Below are positions 12,001-25,563 of a DNA stretch of 64,000 bases, piece after piece (the first letter of the stretch is position 1; each line of letters opens with the position of its first letter). Source of the stretch: Sipunculus nudus (lineage: Eukaryota > Annelida > Sipuncula > Golfingiida > Sipunculidae). Where the stretch lies: positions 62,783,118 to 62,847,117 of the forward strand of contig CM049317.1 in the NCBI GenBank assembly GCA_026874595.1, given 5' to 3'. A program made the position numbers and the translations under genes. Below the pieces are notes generated by a model. The model was not told the origin of the DNA and did not search any database. It was given only the letters and a program-made list of their open reading frames with translations.

Positions 12001-15000
12001 TTTCTCCATTTTCTGAAGAAAACAATGTACTTTTGGACTTTGCGGGGGTCTAATAATGTCAGAAATGATCAAACACTGTAGGTAAATTCTGTTAAAATTA
12101 GAAAATGGGTCCCAGGAATCAATAAATGACTGTTTTAAGTAGCAGAATTTTACATTTGTGGTTTTGATTGAACGATATTGCCCTTACTTTCGATATTAAT
12201 ATTCACTAACCGGGACTGCAGTGTAGCCAGGCGACCCGTCTGTCTCCATATGGGTCATATCAGTGTGTATTTTTAGGAAAATGCTGCATTTCTGTTGTGA
12301 TTTTGCCGTAAGCAAAGAATAAGCAAAGAATCAGCAAAGTGTAAGCAAAGGGATTATGCCTTCATAATTGTTTTTTTTTCTCCATTTTCTGAAGAAATAA
12401 TGTATTTTTGGACTTTGCGGGGGTCTAATAATTTCAGAACTGGTAAAAAATTGTAGGTAAATTGTTTCAAAATTGGAAAATGAGTCCAAGAAATCAATAA
12501 ATGACTTTTTTAAAAATATAAGAATTATACATTTGCGGTTTTGATTGAACGATATTGCCCTTACTTTTGATATTAATGTTCACTAACCGGGACTGCTGTG
12601 TAGCCAGGGGACCCGTCTGTCACCATATGGTTCATATCAGTGTGTATTTTTAGGAAAATGCTGCATTTCTGTTGTGATTTTTGCCGTAAGCAAAGAATAA
12701 GCAAAGTATCAGCAAAGTGTAAGCAAAGGTATTATGCCTTCATAATTGCTTTTTGGCACCATTTTCTGAATAAATAATGTATTTTTGGGAATTGGGGGGG
12801 GTCTAATTATGTCAGAAATGGTGAAACACTGTAGGTAAATTGTGTTAAAATTGGAAAATGGGTCCAATAAATTAATAAATGACTTTTTAAAAATTGCAGA
12901 ATTATACATTACCGGTTTTGATTGAACAATATTGCCCTTATTTTTGATATTAATGGTCACTAACCGGGACTGCTGTGTAGCCAGGGGACCCGTCTGTCTC
13001 CATATGGTTCATATCAGTGTGTATTTTTAGGAAAATGCTGCATTTCTGTTGTGAATTTGCCGTAAGCAAAGAATAAGCAAAGCATCAGCAAAGTGTAAGC
13101 AAAGGGATTATGCCTTCATAATTGCTTTTTTTCACCATTTTCTGAAGAAATAATGTATTTTTGGACTTTGCGGGGGTCTTATAATGTCAGAAATGGTAAA
13201 ACATTGTAGGTAAATTGTGTTAAAATTGGAGAATGGGTCAAAGAAATCAATAAATGACTTTTTTTTTAAAAATAGCAGAATTATACATTTCCGGTTTTGA
13301 TTGAACGATATTGCCCTTACTTTTTAATATTAATGTTCACTAACCGGGACTGCTGTGTAGCCAGGGGACCGTCTGTCTCCATATGGTTCATATCAGTGTG
13401 TATTTGTAGGAAAATGCTGCATTTCTGTTGTGATTTTGCCGTAAGCAAAGAATAAGCAAAGCATAAAAAAAAGTGTAGGCAAAGGGATTATGCCTGCATA
13501 ATTACTTTTTGGCACCATTTTCTAAAGAAATAATGTATTTTTGGACTTTGCGGGGTCTAATAATGTCAGAAATGGTAAAACATTGTAGGTAAATTGTGTT
13601 AAAATTGGAGAATGGGTCAAAGAAATCAATAAATGACTTTTTTTAAAAACAGCAGAATTATACATTTCCGGTTTTGATTGAACAATATTGCCCTTACTTT
13701 TTAATATTAATGTTCACTAACCGGGACTGCTGTGTAGCCAGGGGACCGTCTGTCTCCATATGGTTCATATCAGTGTGTATTTGTAGGAAAATGCTGCATT
13801 TCTGTTGTGATTTTGCCGTTAGCAAAGAATAAGCAAAGCATCAGCAAACTGTAAGCAAAGGGATTATGCCTTCATAATTGCTTTTTTCACCATTTTCTGA
13901 AGAAATAATGTATTTTTGGACTTTGCGGGGGTCTTATGTCAGAAATGGTAAAACATTGTAGGTAAATTGTGTTAAAATTGGAAAATGGGTCCAAGAAATC
14001 AATAAATGAATTTTTTAAAAATAGCAGAATTATACATTATCGGTTTTGATTGAACGATATTGCCCTTACTTTTGACATTAATGTTCACTAAACGGGACTG
14101 CTGTGTAGCCAGGGGACCCGTCTGTCACCATATGGTTCTTATCAGTGTGTATTTATAGGAAAATGCTGCATTTCTGTTGTGATTTTCCCGTAAGCAAAGA
14201 ATTAGCAAAGCATCAGCAAGGTGTAAGCAAAGGGATTATGCCTTCATAATTGCTCTTTGGCACCATTTTCTGAATAAATAATGTATTTTTGGGCATGGGG
14301 GGGGGTCTAATTATGTCAGAAATGGTGAAACACTGTAGGTAAATTGTGTTAAAATTGGAAAATGGGTCCAATAAATCAATAAATGACTTTTTAAAATTTG
14401 CAGAATTATATATTACCGGTTTTGATTGAACAATATTGCCCTTATTTTTGATATTAATGGTCACTTTCCGGGACTGCTGTGTAGCCAGGGGACCCGTCTG
14501 TCACCATTTGGTTCTTATCAGTGTGTATTTTTAGGAAAATGCTGCATTTCTGTTGTGATTTTGCCGTAAGGAAAGAATTAGCAAAGCATCAGCAAAGTGT
14601 AAGCAAAGGGATTATGCTTTCATAGTTGATTTTTTTCACCATTTTCTGAAGAAATAATGTATTTTTGGACTTTGCGGGGGTCTTATAATGTCAGAAATGG
14701 TAAAACACTGTAAGTAAATTGTGTTAAAATTGGAAAATGGGTCCAAGAAATCAATAAATGACTTTTTAAAAAATAGCAGAATTATACATTATCGGTTTTG
14801 ATCGAACGATATTGCCCTTACTTTTGATATTAATGTTCACTTTCCGGGACTGCTGTGTAGCCAGGGGACCCGTCTGTCACCATATGCTTCTTATCAGTGT
14901 GTATTTATAGGAAAATGCTGCATTTCTGTTGTGATTTTGCCGTAAGCAAAGAATTAGCAAAGCATAAGCAAGGTGTAAGCAAAGGGATTATGCCTTCATA

Positions 15001-17671
15001 ATTGCTCTTTGGCACCATTTTCTAAAGAAATAATGTATTTTTGGACTTTGCGGGGGTCTTATAATGTCAGAAATGATAAAACATTGTAGGTAAATTGTGT
15101 TAAAATTGGAAAATGGGTCAAAGAAATCAATAAATGACTTTTTTAAAAATAGAAGAATTATACATGTGCGGTTTTGATTGAACGATATTGCCCTTACTTT
15201 TGATATTAATGACTAACCGGGACTGCTATGTAGCCAGGGGACCCGTCTGTCCCCATATGGGTCATATCAGTGTGTATTTTTAGGAAAATGCTGCATTTCT
15301 GTTGTGATTTTGCCGTAAGCAAAGAATAAGCAGAGCATCAGCAAAGTGTAAGCAAAGGGATTATGCTTTCATGATTGCTTTTTGGCACCATTTTCTGAAG
15401 AAATAATGTATTTTTGGACTTTGGGGGGGGGTCTAATAATGTCAGAAATGGTAAAACACTGTAGGTAAATTGTGTTAAAATTGGAAAATGAGTCCAAGAA
15501 ATCAATAAATGACTTTTTTAAAAATAGCAGAATTATACATTATCGGTTTTGATTGAACGATATTGCCCTTACTTTTGATATTAATGTTCACTATCCGGGA
15601 CTGCTGTGTAGCCAGGGGACCCGTCTGTCACCATATGGTTCTTATCAGTGTGTATTTATAGGAAAATGCTCCATTTCTGTTGTGATTTTGCCGTAAGCAA
15701 AGAATTAGCAAAGCATCAGCAAGGTGTAAGCAAAGGGATTATGCCTTCATAATTGCTCTTTGGCACCATTTTCTGAATAAATAATGTATTTTTGGGCATT
15801 GGGGGGGGGGGTCTAATTATGTCAGAAATGGTGAAACACTGTAGGTAAATTGTGTTAAAATTGGAAAATGGGTCCAATAAATCAATAAATGACTTTTTAA
15901 AAATTGCAGAATTATACATTACCGGTTTTGATTGAACAATATTGCCCTTATTTTTGATATTAATGGTCACTAACCGGGACTGCTGTGTAGCCAGGGGACC
16001 CGTCTGTCTCTATATGGTTCATATCAGTGTGTATTTTTAGGAAAATGCTGCATTTCTGTTGTGATTTTGCCGTAAGCAAAGAATAAGCAAAGAATCAGCA
16101 AAGTGTAAGCAAAGGGATTATGCCTTCATAATAGCTTTTTTTCTCCATTTTCTGAAGAAAACAATGTACTTTTGGACTTTGCGGGGGTCTAATAATGTCA
16201 GAAATGGTCAAACACTGTAGGTAAATTGTGTTAAAATTGGAAAATGAGTCCAAGAAATCAATAAATGACTTTTTTAAAAATAGCAGAATTATACATTATC
16301 GGTTTTGATTGAACGATATTGCCCTTACTTTTGATATTAATGTTCACTATCCGGGACTGCTGTGTAGCCAGGGGACCCGTCTGTCACCATATGGTTCTTA
16401 TCAGTGTGTATTTATAGGAAAATGCTGCATTTCTGTTGTGATTTTGCCGTAAGCAAAGAATTAGCAAAGCATCAGCAAGGTGTAAGCAAAGGGATTATGC
16501 CTTCATAATTGCTCTTTGGCACCATTTTCTGAATAAATAATGTATTTTTGGGCATGGGGGGGGGGTCTAATTATGTCAGAAATGGTGAAACACTGTAGGT
16601 AAATTGTGTTAAAATTGGAAAATGGGTCCAATAAATCAATAAATGACTTTTTAAAAATTGCAGAATTATACATTACCGGTTTTGATTGAACAATATTGCC
16701 CTTATTTTTGATATTAATGGTCACTAACCGGGACTGCTGTGTAGCCAGGGGACCCGTCTGTCTCCATATGGTTCATATCAGTGTGTATTTTTAGGAAAAT
16801 GCTGCATTTCTGTTGTGAATTTGCCGTAAGCAAAGAATAAGCAAAGGATCAGCAAAGTGTAAGTAAAGGGATTATGCCTTCATAATTGCTTTTTTTCACC
16901 ATTTTCTGAAGAAATAATGTATTTTTGGACTTTGCGGGGGTCTAATAATGTCAGAAATGGTAAAACATTGTAGGTAAATTGTGTTAAAATTGGAGAATGG
17001 GTCAAAGAAATCAATAAATGACTTTTTTTAAAAATAGCAGAATAATACATTTCCGGTTTTGATTGAACGATATTGCCCTTACTTTTGATATTAATGTTCA
17101 CTATCCGGGACTGCTGTGTAGCCAGGGGACCCGTCTGTCACCATTTGGTTCTTATCAGTGTGTATTTTTAGTAAAATGCTGCATTTCTGTTGTGATTTTG
17201 CCGTAAGGAAAGAATTAGCAAAGCATCAGCAAAGTGTAAGCAAAGGGATTATGCTTTCATAGTTGATTTTTTTCACCATTTTCTGAAGAAATAATGTATT
17301 TTTGGACTTTGCGGGGGTCTAATAATGCCAGAAATGGTAAAACACTGTAGGTAAATTGTGTTAAAATTGGAAAATGGGTCCAAGAATTCAAGAAATGACT
17401 TTTTTTAAAAATTGCATAACTATACATTATCGGTTTTGATTGAACGATATTGCCCTTACTTTTGATATTAATGTTCACTTTCTGGGACTGATGTGTAGCC
17501 AGGGGACCCGTCTGTCACCATATGGTTCTTATCAGTGTGTATTTTTAGGAAAATGCTGCATTTCTGTTGTGATTTTGCCGTAAGCAAAGAATTAGCAAAG
17601 CATCAGCAAAGTGTAAGCAAAGGGATTATGCCTTCATAGTTGCTTTTTTTCACCATTTTCTGAAGAAATCA
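9023..17671 (+). repeat. HOR block 2, 23 monomers
   Basis: Starts and classes: 9023 A, 9401 B, 9777 C, 10154 D, 10519 E, 10897 F, 11272 D2, 11648 E, 12026 F, 12401 G, 12778 H, 13154 I, 13534 J, 13909 K/L, 14282 M/N, 14658 O, 15034 P, 15407 Q, 15785 R/E, 16165 F/Q, 16541 R, 16918 S, 17295 T. The first nine monomers repeat block 1 almost base for base at an offset of 9020-9022. They diverge near 12325, where block 1 jumps to P and block 2 continues into G-H-I-J. Two chimeras, K/L and M/N, shorten the middle, and the R/E plus F/Q dimer occurs once. Confidence 0.9.
13909..14657 (+). repeat. Chimeric monomers K/L and M/N
   Basis: The monomer at 13909 starts as K (GGTCTTATGTCAG, TTTGACATTAATG, CACTAAACGGG) and ends as L (CACCATATGGTTC, TATTTATAGG, GAATAAATAA). 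The next, at 14282, starts as M (CAT plus 9 G, ATATATTACCGG) and ends as N (CACCATTTGGTTC, GGAAAGAATTAGC). Each fusion removes the equivalent of one monomer while keeping the 376-bp register. Confidence 0.85.
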
Positions 17672-18425
17672 TGTATTTTCGGACTTTGGGGGGTCTAATA
17701 ATGTCCGAAATGGTAAAACATTGTAGGTAAATTGTGTTAAAATTGGAAAATGGGCCAAAGAAATCAATAAATGACTTTTTTAAAAATAGCAGAATTATAC
17801 ATTACCGGTTTTGATTGAACAATATGGCCCTTACTTTTGATATTAATGTTCACTAACCGGGACTGCTGTGTAGCCAGGGGACCCGTCTGTCCCCATATGG
17901 GTCATATCAGTGTGTTTTTTTTTTGGAAAATGCTGCATTTCTGTTGTGATTTTGCCGTAAGCAAAGAATAAGCAAAGCATAAGCAAAGTGTAAGCAATGG
18001 GATTATGCCTTCTAAATTGCTTTTTGGCACCACTTTCTGAAGAAAACAATGTACTTTTGGACTTTGTGGGGGTCCCATAATGTCAGAAATGGTGAAACAC
18101 TGTAGGTAAATTCTGATAAAATTAGAAAATGGGTCCCAGGAATCAATAAATGACTTTTTTAAAGTAGCAGAATTTTACATTTGTGGTTTTGATTGAACGA
18201 TATTGCCCTTACTTTTGATATTAATATTCACTAACCGGGACTTCTGTGTAGCCAGGGGAACCGTCTGTCTCCATATGGGTCATATCAGTGTATATTTTTA
18301 GGAAAATGCTGCATTTCTGTTGTGATTTTGCGGTAAGCAAAGAATAAGCAGACCATAAGCAAAGTGTAAGCAAAGGGATTATGTCTTAATAATTGCTTTT
18401 TGGCACCATTTTCTGAAAAAAATAT

Positions 18426-19168
18426 TGTATTTTTGGGCTTTGCGGGGGTCTAATAATTTCAGAAATGGTAAAACATTGTAAGTTAATTGTGTCAAAATTG
18501 GAAAATGGGTCCAAGAAATCAATAAATGACTTTTTTAAAAATATAAGAATTATACATTTGCGGTTTTGATTGAACGATATTGCCCTTACTTTTGATATTA
18601 ATGTTCACTAACCGGGACTGCTGTGTAGCCAGGGGACCCGTCTGTACCCATATGGGTCATATCAGTGTGTATTTTTAGGAAAATGCTTCATTTCTGTTGT
18701 GATTTTGCCATAAGCAAAGAATCAGCAAAGTGTAAGCAAAGGGATTATGCCTTCATAATTGCTTTTTTTTCTCCATTTTCTGAAGAAAACAATGTACTTT
18801 TGGACTTTGCGGGGGTCTAATAATTTCAGAAATGGTAAAACATTGTAGGTAAATTGTTTCAAAATTGGAAAATGGGTCCAAGAAATCAATAAATGACTTT
18901 TTTAAAAATATAAGAATTATACATTTGCGGTTTTGATTGAACGATATTGCCCTTACTTTTGATATTAATGTTCACTAACCGGGACTGCTGTGTAGCCAGG
19001 GGACCCGTCTGTACCCATATGGGTCATATCAGTGTGTATTTTTAGGAAAATGCTTCATTTCTGTTGTGATTTTGCCATAAGCAAAGAATAAGCAAAGCAT
19101 CAGCAAAGTGTAAGCAAAGGGATTATGCCTTCATAGTTGCTTTTTTTCACCATTTTCTGAAGAAATAA
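18426..19168 (+). repeat. Chimeric pair C/D and F/D2
   Basis: The monomer at 18426 opens like class C (TTTGGGCTTTGCGGG) and becomes class D (AATTTCAG, GTAAGTTAATTG, GTACCCATATGG). It keeps only three AAGCAAAG subunits and ends GAAGAAAACAA. The next, at 18793, opens TGTACTTTTGG like class F and becomes D2 (AATTTCAG, TTGTTTCAAAATT). Compared with blocks 1-2, the C-D-E-F-D-E-F stretch is shortened by three monomers here. Confidence 0.85.
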
Positions 19169-22100
19169 TGTATTTTTGGACTTTGCGGAGGTATAATAAT
19201 GTCAGAAATGGTAAAACATTGTAGGTTAATTGTGTTAAAATTGGAAAATGGGTTCAAGAAATCAATAAATGACTTTTTTAAAAATAGAAGAATTATATAT
19301 TTGCGGTTTTGATTGAACGATATTGCCCTTACTTTTGATATTAATGTTCACTGACCGGGACTGCTGTGTAGCTAGGGGACCCGTCTGTCCCCCCTTTGGG
19401 TCATATCAGTGTGTATTTTAAGGAAAATGCTGCATTTCTGTTGTGATTTTGCCGTAAGCAAAGAATAAGCAAAGAATCAGCAAAGTGTAAGCAAAGGGAT
19501 TATGCCTTCATAATAGCTTTTTTTCTCCATTTTCTGAAGAAAACAATGTACTTTTGGACTTTGCGGGGGTCTAATAATGTCAGAAATGATCAAACACTGT
19601 AGGTAAATTCTGTTAAAATTAGAAAATGGGTCCCAGGAATCAATAAATGACTGTTTTAAGTAGCAGAATTTTACATTTGTGGTTTTGATTGAACGATATT
19701 GCCCTTACTTTCGATATTAATATTCACTAACCGGGACTGCAGTGTAGCCAGGCGACCCGTCTGTCTCCATATGGGTCATATCAGTGTGTATTTTTAGGAA
19801 AATGCTGCATTTCTGTTGTGATTTTGCCGTAAGCAAAGAATAAGCAAAGAATCAGCAAAGTGTAAGCAAAGGGATTATGCCTTCATAATTGTTTTTTTTT
19901 CTCCATTTTCTGAAGAAATAATGTATTTTTGGACTTTGCGGGGGTCTAATAATTTCAGAACTGGTAAAAAATTGTAGGTAAATTGTTTCAAAATTGGAAA
20001 ATGAGTCCAAGAAATCAATAAATGACTTTTTTAAAAATATAAGAATTATACATTTGCGGTTTTGATTGAACGATATTGCCCTTACTTTTGATATTAATGT
20101 TCACTAACCGGGACTGCTGTGTAGCCAGGGGACCCGTCTGTCACCATATGGTTCATATCAGTGTGTATTTTTAGGAAAATGCTGCATTTCTGTTGTGATT
20201 TTTGCCGTAAGCAAAGAATAAGCAAAGTATCAGCAAAGTGTAAGCAAAGGTATTATGCCTTCATAATTGCTTTTTGGCACCATTTTCTGAATAAATAATG
20301 TATTTTTGGGCATTGGGGGGGGTCTAATTATGTCAGAAATGGTGAAACACTGTAGGTAAATTGTGTTAAAATTGGAAAATGGGTCCAATAAATTAATAAA
20401 TGACTTTTTAAAAATTGCAGAATTATACATTACCGGTTTTGATTGAACAATATTGCCCTTATTTTTGATATTAATGGTCACTAACCGGGACTGCTGTGTA
20501 GCCAGGGGACCCGTCTGTCTCCATATGGTTCATATCAGTGTGTATTTTTAGGAAAATGCTGCATTTCTGTTGTGAATTTGCCGTAAGCAAAGAATAAGCA
20601 AAGCATCAGCAAAGTGTAAGCAAAGGGATTATGCCTTCATAATTGCTTTTTTTCACCATTTTCTGAAGAAATAATGTATTTTTGGACTTTGCGGGGGTCT
20701 TATAATGTCAGAAATGGTAAAACATTGTAGGTAAATTGTGTTAAAATTGGAGAATGGGTCAAAGAAATCAATAAATGACTTTTTTTTTAAAAATAGCAGA
20801 ATTATACATTTCCGGTTTTGATTGAACGATATTGCCCTTACTTTTTAATATTAATGTTCACTAACCGGGACTGCTGTGTAGCCAGGGGACCGTCTGTCTC
20901 CATATGGTTCATATCAGTGTGTATTTGTAGGAAAATGCTGCATTTCTGTTGTGATTTTGCCGTAAGCAAAGAATAAGCAAAGCATAAAAAAAAGTGTAGG
21001 CAAAGGGATTATGCCTGCATAATTACTTTTTGGCACCATTTTCTGAAGAAATAATGTATTTTTGGACTTTGCGGGGTCTAATAATGTCAGAAATGGTAAA
21101 ACATTGTAGGTAAATTGTGTTAAAATTGGAGAATGGGTCAAAGAAATCAATAAATGACTTTTTTTAAAAACAGCAGAATTATACATTTCCGGTTTTGATT
21201 GAACAATATTGCCCTTACTTTTTAATATTAATGTTCACTAACCGGGACTGCTGTGTAGCCAGGGGACCGTCTGTCTCCATATGGTTCATATCAGTGTGTA
21301 TTTGTAGGAAAATGCTGCATTTCTGTTGTGATTTTGCCGTTAGCAAAGAATAAGCAAAGCATCAGCAAACTGTAAGCAAAGGGATTATGCCTTCATAATT
21401 GCTTTTTTCACCATTTTCTGAAGAAATAATGTATTTTTGGACTTTGCGGGGGTCTTATGTCAGAAATGGTAAAACATTGTAGGTAAATTGTGTTAAAATT
21501 GGAAAATGGGTCCAAGAAATCAATAAATGAATTTTTTAAAAATAGCAGAATTATACATTATCGGTTTTGATTGAACGATATTGCCCTTACTTTTGACATT
21601 AATGTTCACTAAACGGGACTGCTATGTAGCCAGGGGACCCGTCTGTCCCCATATGGGTCATATCAGTGTGTATTTTTAGGAAAATGCTGCATTTCTGTTG
21701 TGATTTTGCCGTAAGCAAAGAATAAGCAAAGCATCAGCAAAGTGTAAGCAAAGGGATTATGCTTTCATGATTGCTTTTTGGCACCATTTTCTGAAGAAAT
21801 AATGTATTTTTGGACTTTGCGATGGTCTAATAATGTCATAAATGGTAAAACACTGTAAGTAAATTGTGTTAAAATTGGAAAATGGGTCCAAGAAATCAAT
21901 AAATGACTTTTTTAAAAATAGCAGAATTATACATTATCGGTTTTGATCGAACGATATTGCCCTTACTTTTGATATTAATGTTCACTTTCCGGGACTGCTG
22001 TGTAGCCAGGGGACCCGTCTGTCACCATATGCTTCTTATCAGTGTGTATTTATAGGAAAATGCTGCATTTCTGTTGTGATTTTGCCGTAAGCAAAGAATT

Positions 22101-22178
22101 AGCAAAGCATCAGCAAGGTGTAAGCAAAGGGATTATGCCTTCATAATTGCTCTTTGGCACCATTTTCTGAATAAATAA

Positions 22179-23314
22179 TGTATTTTTCGGCATGGGGGGG
22201 GGGGGGGGGTCTAATTATGTCAGAAATGGTGAAACACTGTAGGTAAATTGTGTTAAAATTGGAAAATGGGTCCAATAAATCAATAAATGACTTTTTAAAA
22301 ATTGCAGAATTATATATTACCGGTTTTGATTGAACAATATTGCCCTTATTTTTGATATTAATGGTCACTAACCGGGACTGCTGTGTAGCTAGGGGACCCG
22401 TCTGTCCCCCCTTTGGGTCATATCAGTGTGTATTTTTAGGAAAATGCTGCATTTCTGTTGTGATTTTGCCGTAAGCAAAGAATAAGCAAAGAATCAGCAA
22501 AGTGTAAGCAAAGGTATTATGCCTTCATAATTGCTTTTTTTTCTCCATTTTCTGAAGAAATAATGTATTTTTGGACTTTGCGGGGGTCTAATAATTTCAG
22601 AAATGGTAAAACATTGTAAGTTAATTGTGTCAAAATTGGAAAATGGGTCCAAGAAATCAATAAATGACTTTTTTAAAAATATAAGAATTATACATTTGCG
22701 GTTTTGATTGAACGATATTGCCCTTACTTTTGATATTAATGTTCACTAACCGGGACTGCTGTGTAGCCAGGGGACCCGTCTGTACCCATATGGGTCATAT
22801 CAGTGTGTATTTTTAGGAAAATGCTTCATTTCTGTTGTGATTTTGCCATAAGCAAAGCATCAGCAAAGTGTAAGCAAAGGGATTATGCCTTCATAGTTGC
22901 TTTTTTTCACCATTTTCTGAAGAAATAATGTATTTTTGGACTTTGCGGAGGTATAATAATGTCAGAAATGGTAAAACATTGTAGGTTAATTGTGTTAAAA
23001 TTGGAAAATGGGTTCAAGAAATCAATAAATGACTTTTTTAAAAATAGAAGAATTATATATTTGCGGTCTTTATTGAACGATATTGCCCTTACTTTTGATA
23101 TTAATGGTCACTAACCGGGACTGCTGTGTAGCCAGGGGACCCGTCTGTCTCCATATGGTTCATATCAGTGTGTATTTTTAGGAAAATGCTGCATTTCTGT
23201 TGTGATTTTGCCGTAAGCAAAGAATAAGCAAAGCATCAGCAAAGTGTAAGCAAAGGGATTATGCTTTCATGATTGCTTTTTGGCACCATTTTCTGAAGAA
23301 ATAATGTATTTTTG
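22179..23314 (+). repeat. Mosaic patch: M/C, D, E/R-like/P
   Basis: The patch enters at a class M monomer with a 16-G tract and changes to class C in the core (GCTAGGGG, six C before TTTGGG). It runs through a complete class D with three subrepeats, then class E up to GCGGTCTTTATTG, and then becomes GGTCACTAACC with CTCCATATGGTTC. It ends as class P/K (CTTTCATGATTGC). At least three class switches in about 1.1 kb suggest either patchy conversion from a C-D-E donor or successive crossovers. Confidence 0.82.
22194..22209 (+). repeat. 16-base G-tract in class M
   Basis: The longest homopurine run in the window, between CAT and TCTAATTATG. Its flank is also altered (TTTTTCGGCAT rather than TTTTTGGGCAT). 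A run of 15 or more G can in principle fold into an intramolecular G-quadruplex on the plus strand. Length may be affected by homopolymer sequencing error. Confidence 0.85.
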
Positions 23315-25563
23315 GACTTTGGGGGGGTCTAATAATGTCAGAAATGGTAAAACACTGTAGGTAAATTGTGTTAAAATTGGAAAATGAGTCCAAGAAATCA
23401 ATAAATGACTTTTTTAAAAATAGCAGAATTATACATTATCGGTTTTGATTGAACAATATTGCCCTTACTTTTGATATTAATGTTCACTATCCGGGACTGC
23501 TGTGTAGCCAGGGGACCCGTCTGTCACCATATGGTTCTTATCAGTGTGTATTTATAGGAAAATGCTGCATTTCTGTTGTGATTTTGCCGTAAGCAAAGAA
23601 TTAGCAAAGCATCAGCAAGGTGTAAGCAAAGGGATTATGCCTTCATAATTGCTCTTTGGCACCATTTTCTGAATAAATAATGTATTTTTGGGCATTGGGG
23701 GGGGGGGTCTAATAATGTCAGAAATGGTGAAACACTGTAGGTAAATTGTGTTAAAATTGGAAAATGGGTCCAATAAATCAATAAATGACTTTTTAAAAAT
23801 TGCAGAATTATACATTACCGGTTTTGATTGAACAATATTGCCCTTATTTTTGATATTAATGGTCACTAACCGGGACTGCTGTGTAGCCAGGGGACCCGTC
23901 TGTCTCCATATGGTTCATATCAGTGTGTATTTTTAGGAAAATGCTGCATTTCTGTTGTGAATTTGCCGTAAGCAAAGAATAAGCAAAGCATCAGCAAAGT
24001 GTAAGCAAAGGGATTATGCCTTCATAATTGCTTTTTTTCACCATTTTCTGAAGAAATAATGTATTTTTGGACTTTGCGGGGGTCTTATAATGTCAGAAAT
24101 GGTAAAACATTGTAGGTAAATTGTGTTAAAATTGGAGAATGGGTCAAAGAAATCAATAAATGACTTTTTTTTTAAAAATAGCAGAATTATACATTTCCGG
24201 TTTTGATTGAACGATATTGCCCTTACTTTTTAATATTAATGTTCACTAACCGGGACTGCTGTGTAGCCAGGGGACCGTCTGTCTCCATATGGTTCATATC
24301 AGTGTGTATTTGTAGGAAAATGCTGCATTTCTGTTGTGATTTTGCCGTAAGCAAAGAATAAGCAAAGCATAAAAAAAAGTGTAGGCAAAGGGATTATGCC
24401 TGCATAATTACTTTTTCGCACCATTTTCTGAAGAAATAATGTATTTTTGGACTTTGCGGGGTCTAATAATGTCAGAAATGGTAAAACATTGTAGGTAAAT
24501 TGTGTTAAAATTGGAGAATGGGTCAAAGAAATCAATAAATGACTTTTTTTAAAAATAGCAGAATTATACATTTCCGGTTTTGATTGAACAATATTGCCCT
24601 TACTTTTTAATATTAATGTTCACTAACCGGGACTGCTGTGTAGCCAGGGGACCGTCTGTCTCCATATGGTTCATATCAGTGTGTATTTGTAGGAAAATGC
24701 TGCATTTCTGTTGTGATTTTGCCGTTAGCAAAGAATATGCAAAGCATCAGCAAACTGTAAGCAAACGGATTATGCCTTCATAATTGCTTTTTTCACCATT
24801 TTCTGAAGAAATAATGTATTTTTGGACTTTGCGGGGGTCTTATGTCAGAAATGGTAAAACATTGTAGGTAAATTGTGTTAAAATTGGAAAATGGGTCCAA
24901 GAAATCAATAAATGAATTTTTTAAAAATAGCAGAATTATACATTATCGGTTTTGATTGAACGATATTGCCCTTACTTTTGACATTAATGTTCACTAAACG
25001 GGACTGCTATGTAGCCAGGGGACCCGTCTGTCCCCATATGGGTCATATCAGTGTGTATTTTTAGGAAAATGCTGCATTTCTGTTGTGATTTTGCCGTAAG
25101 CAAAGAATAAGCAAAGCATCAGCAAAGTGTAAGCAAAGGGATTATGCTTTCATGATTGCTTTTTGGCACCATTTTCTGAAGAAATAATGTATTTTTGGAC
25201 TTTGCGATGGTCTAATAATGTCATAAATGGTAAAACACTGTAAGTAAATTGTGTTAAAATTGGAAAATGGGTCCAAGAAATCAATAAATGACTTTTTTAA
25301 AAATAGCAGAATTATACATTATCGGTTTTGATCGAACGATATTGCCCTTACTTTTGATATTAATGTTCACTTTCCGGGACTGCTGTGTAGCCAGGGGACC
25401 CGTCTGTCACCATATGCTTCTTATCAGTGTGTATTTATAGGGAAATGCTGCATTTCTGTTGTGATTTTGCCGTAAGCAAAGAATTAGCAAAGCATCAGCA
25501 AGGTGTAAGCAAAGGGATTATGCCTTCATAATTGCTCTTTGGCACCATTTTCTGAATAAATAA

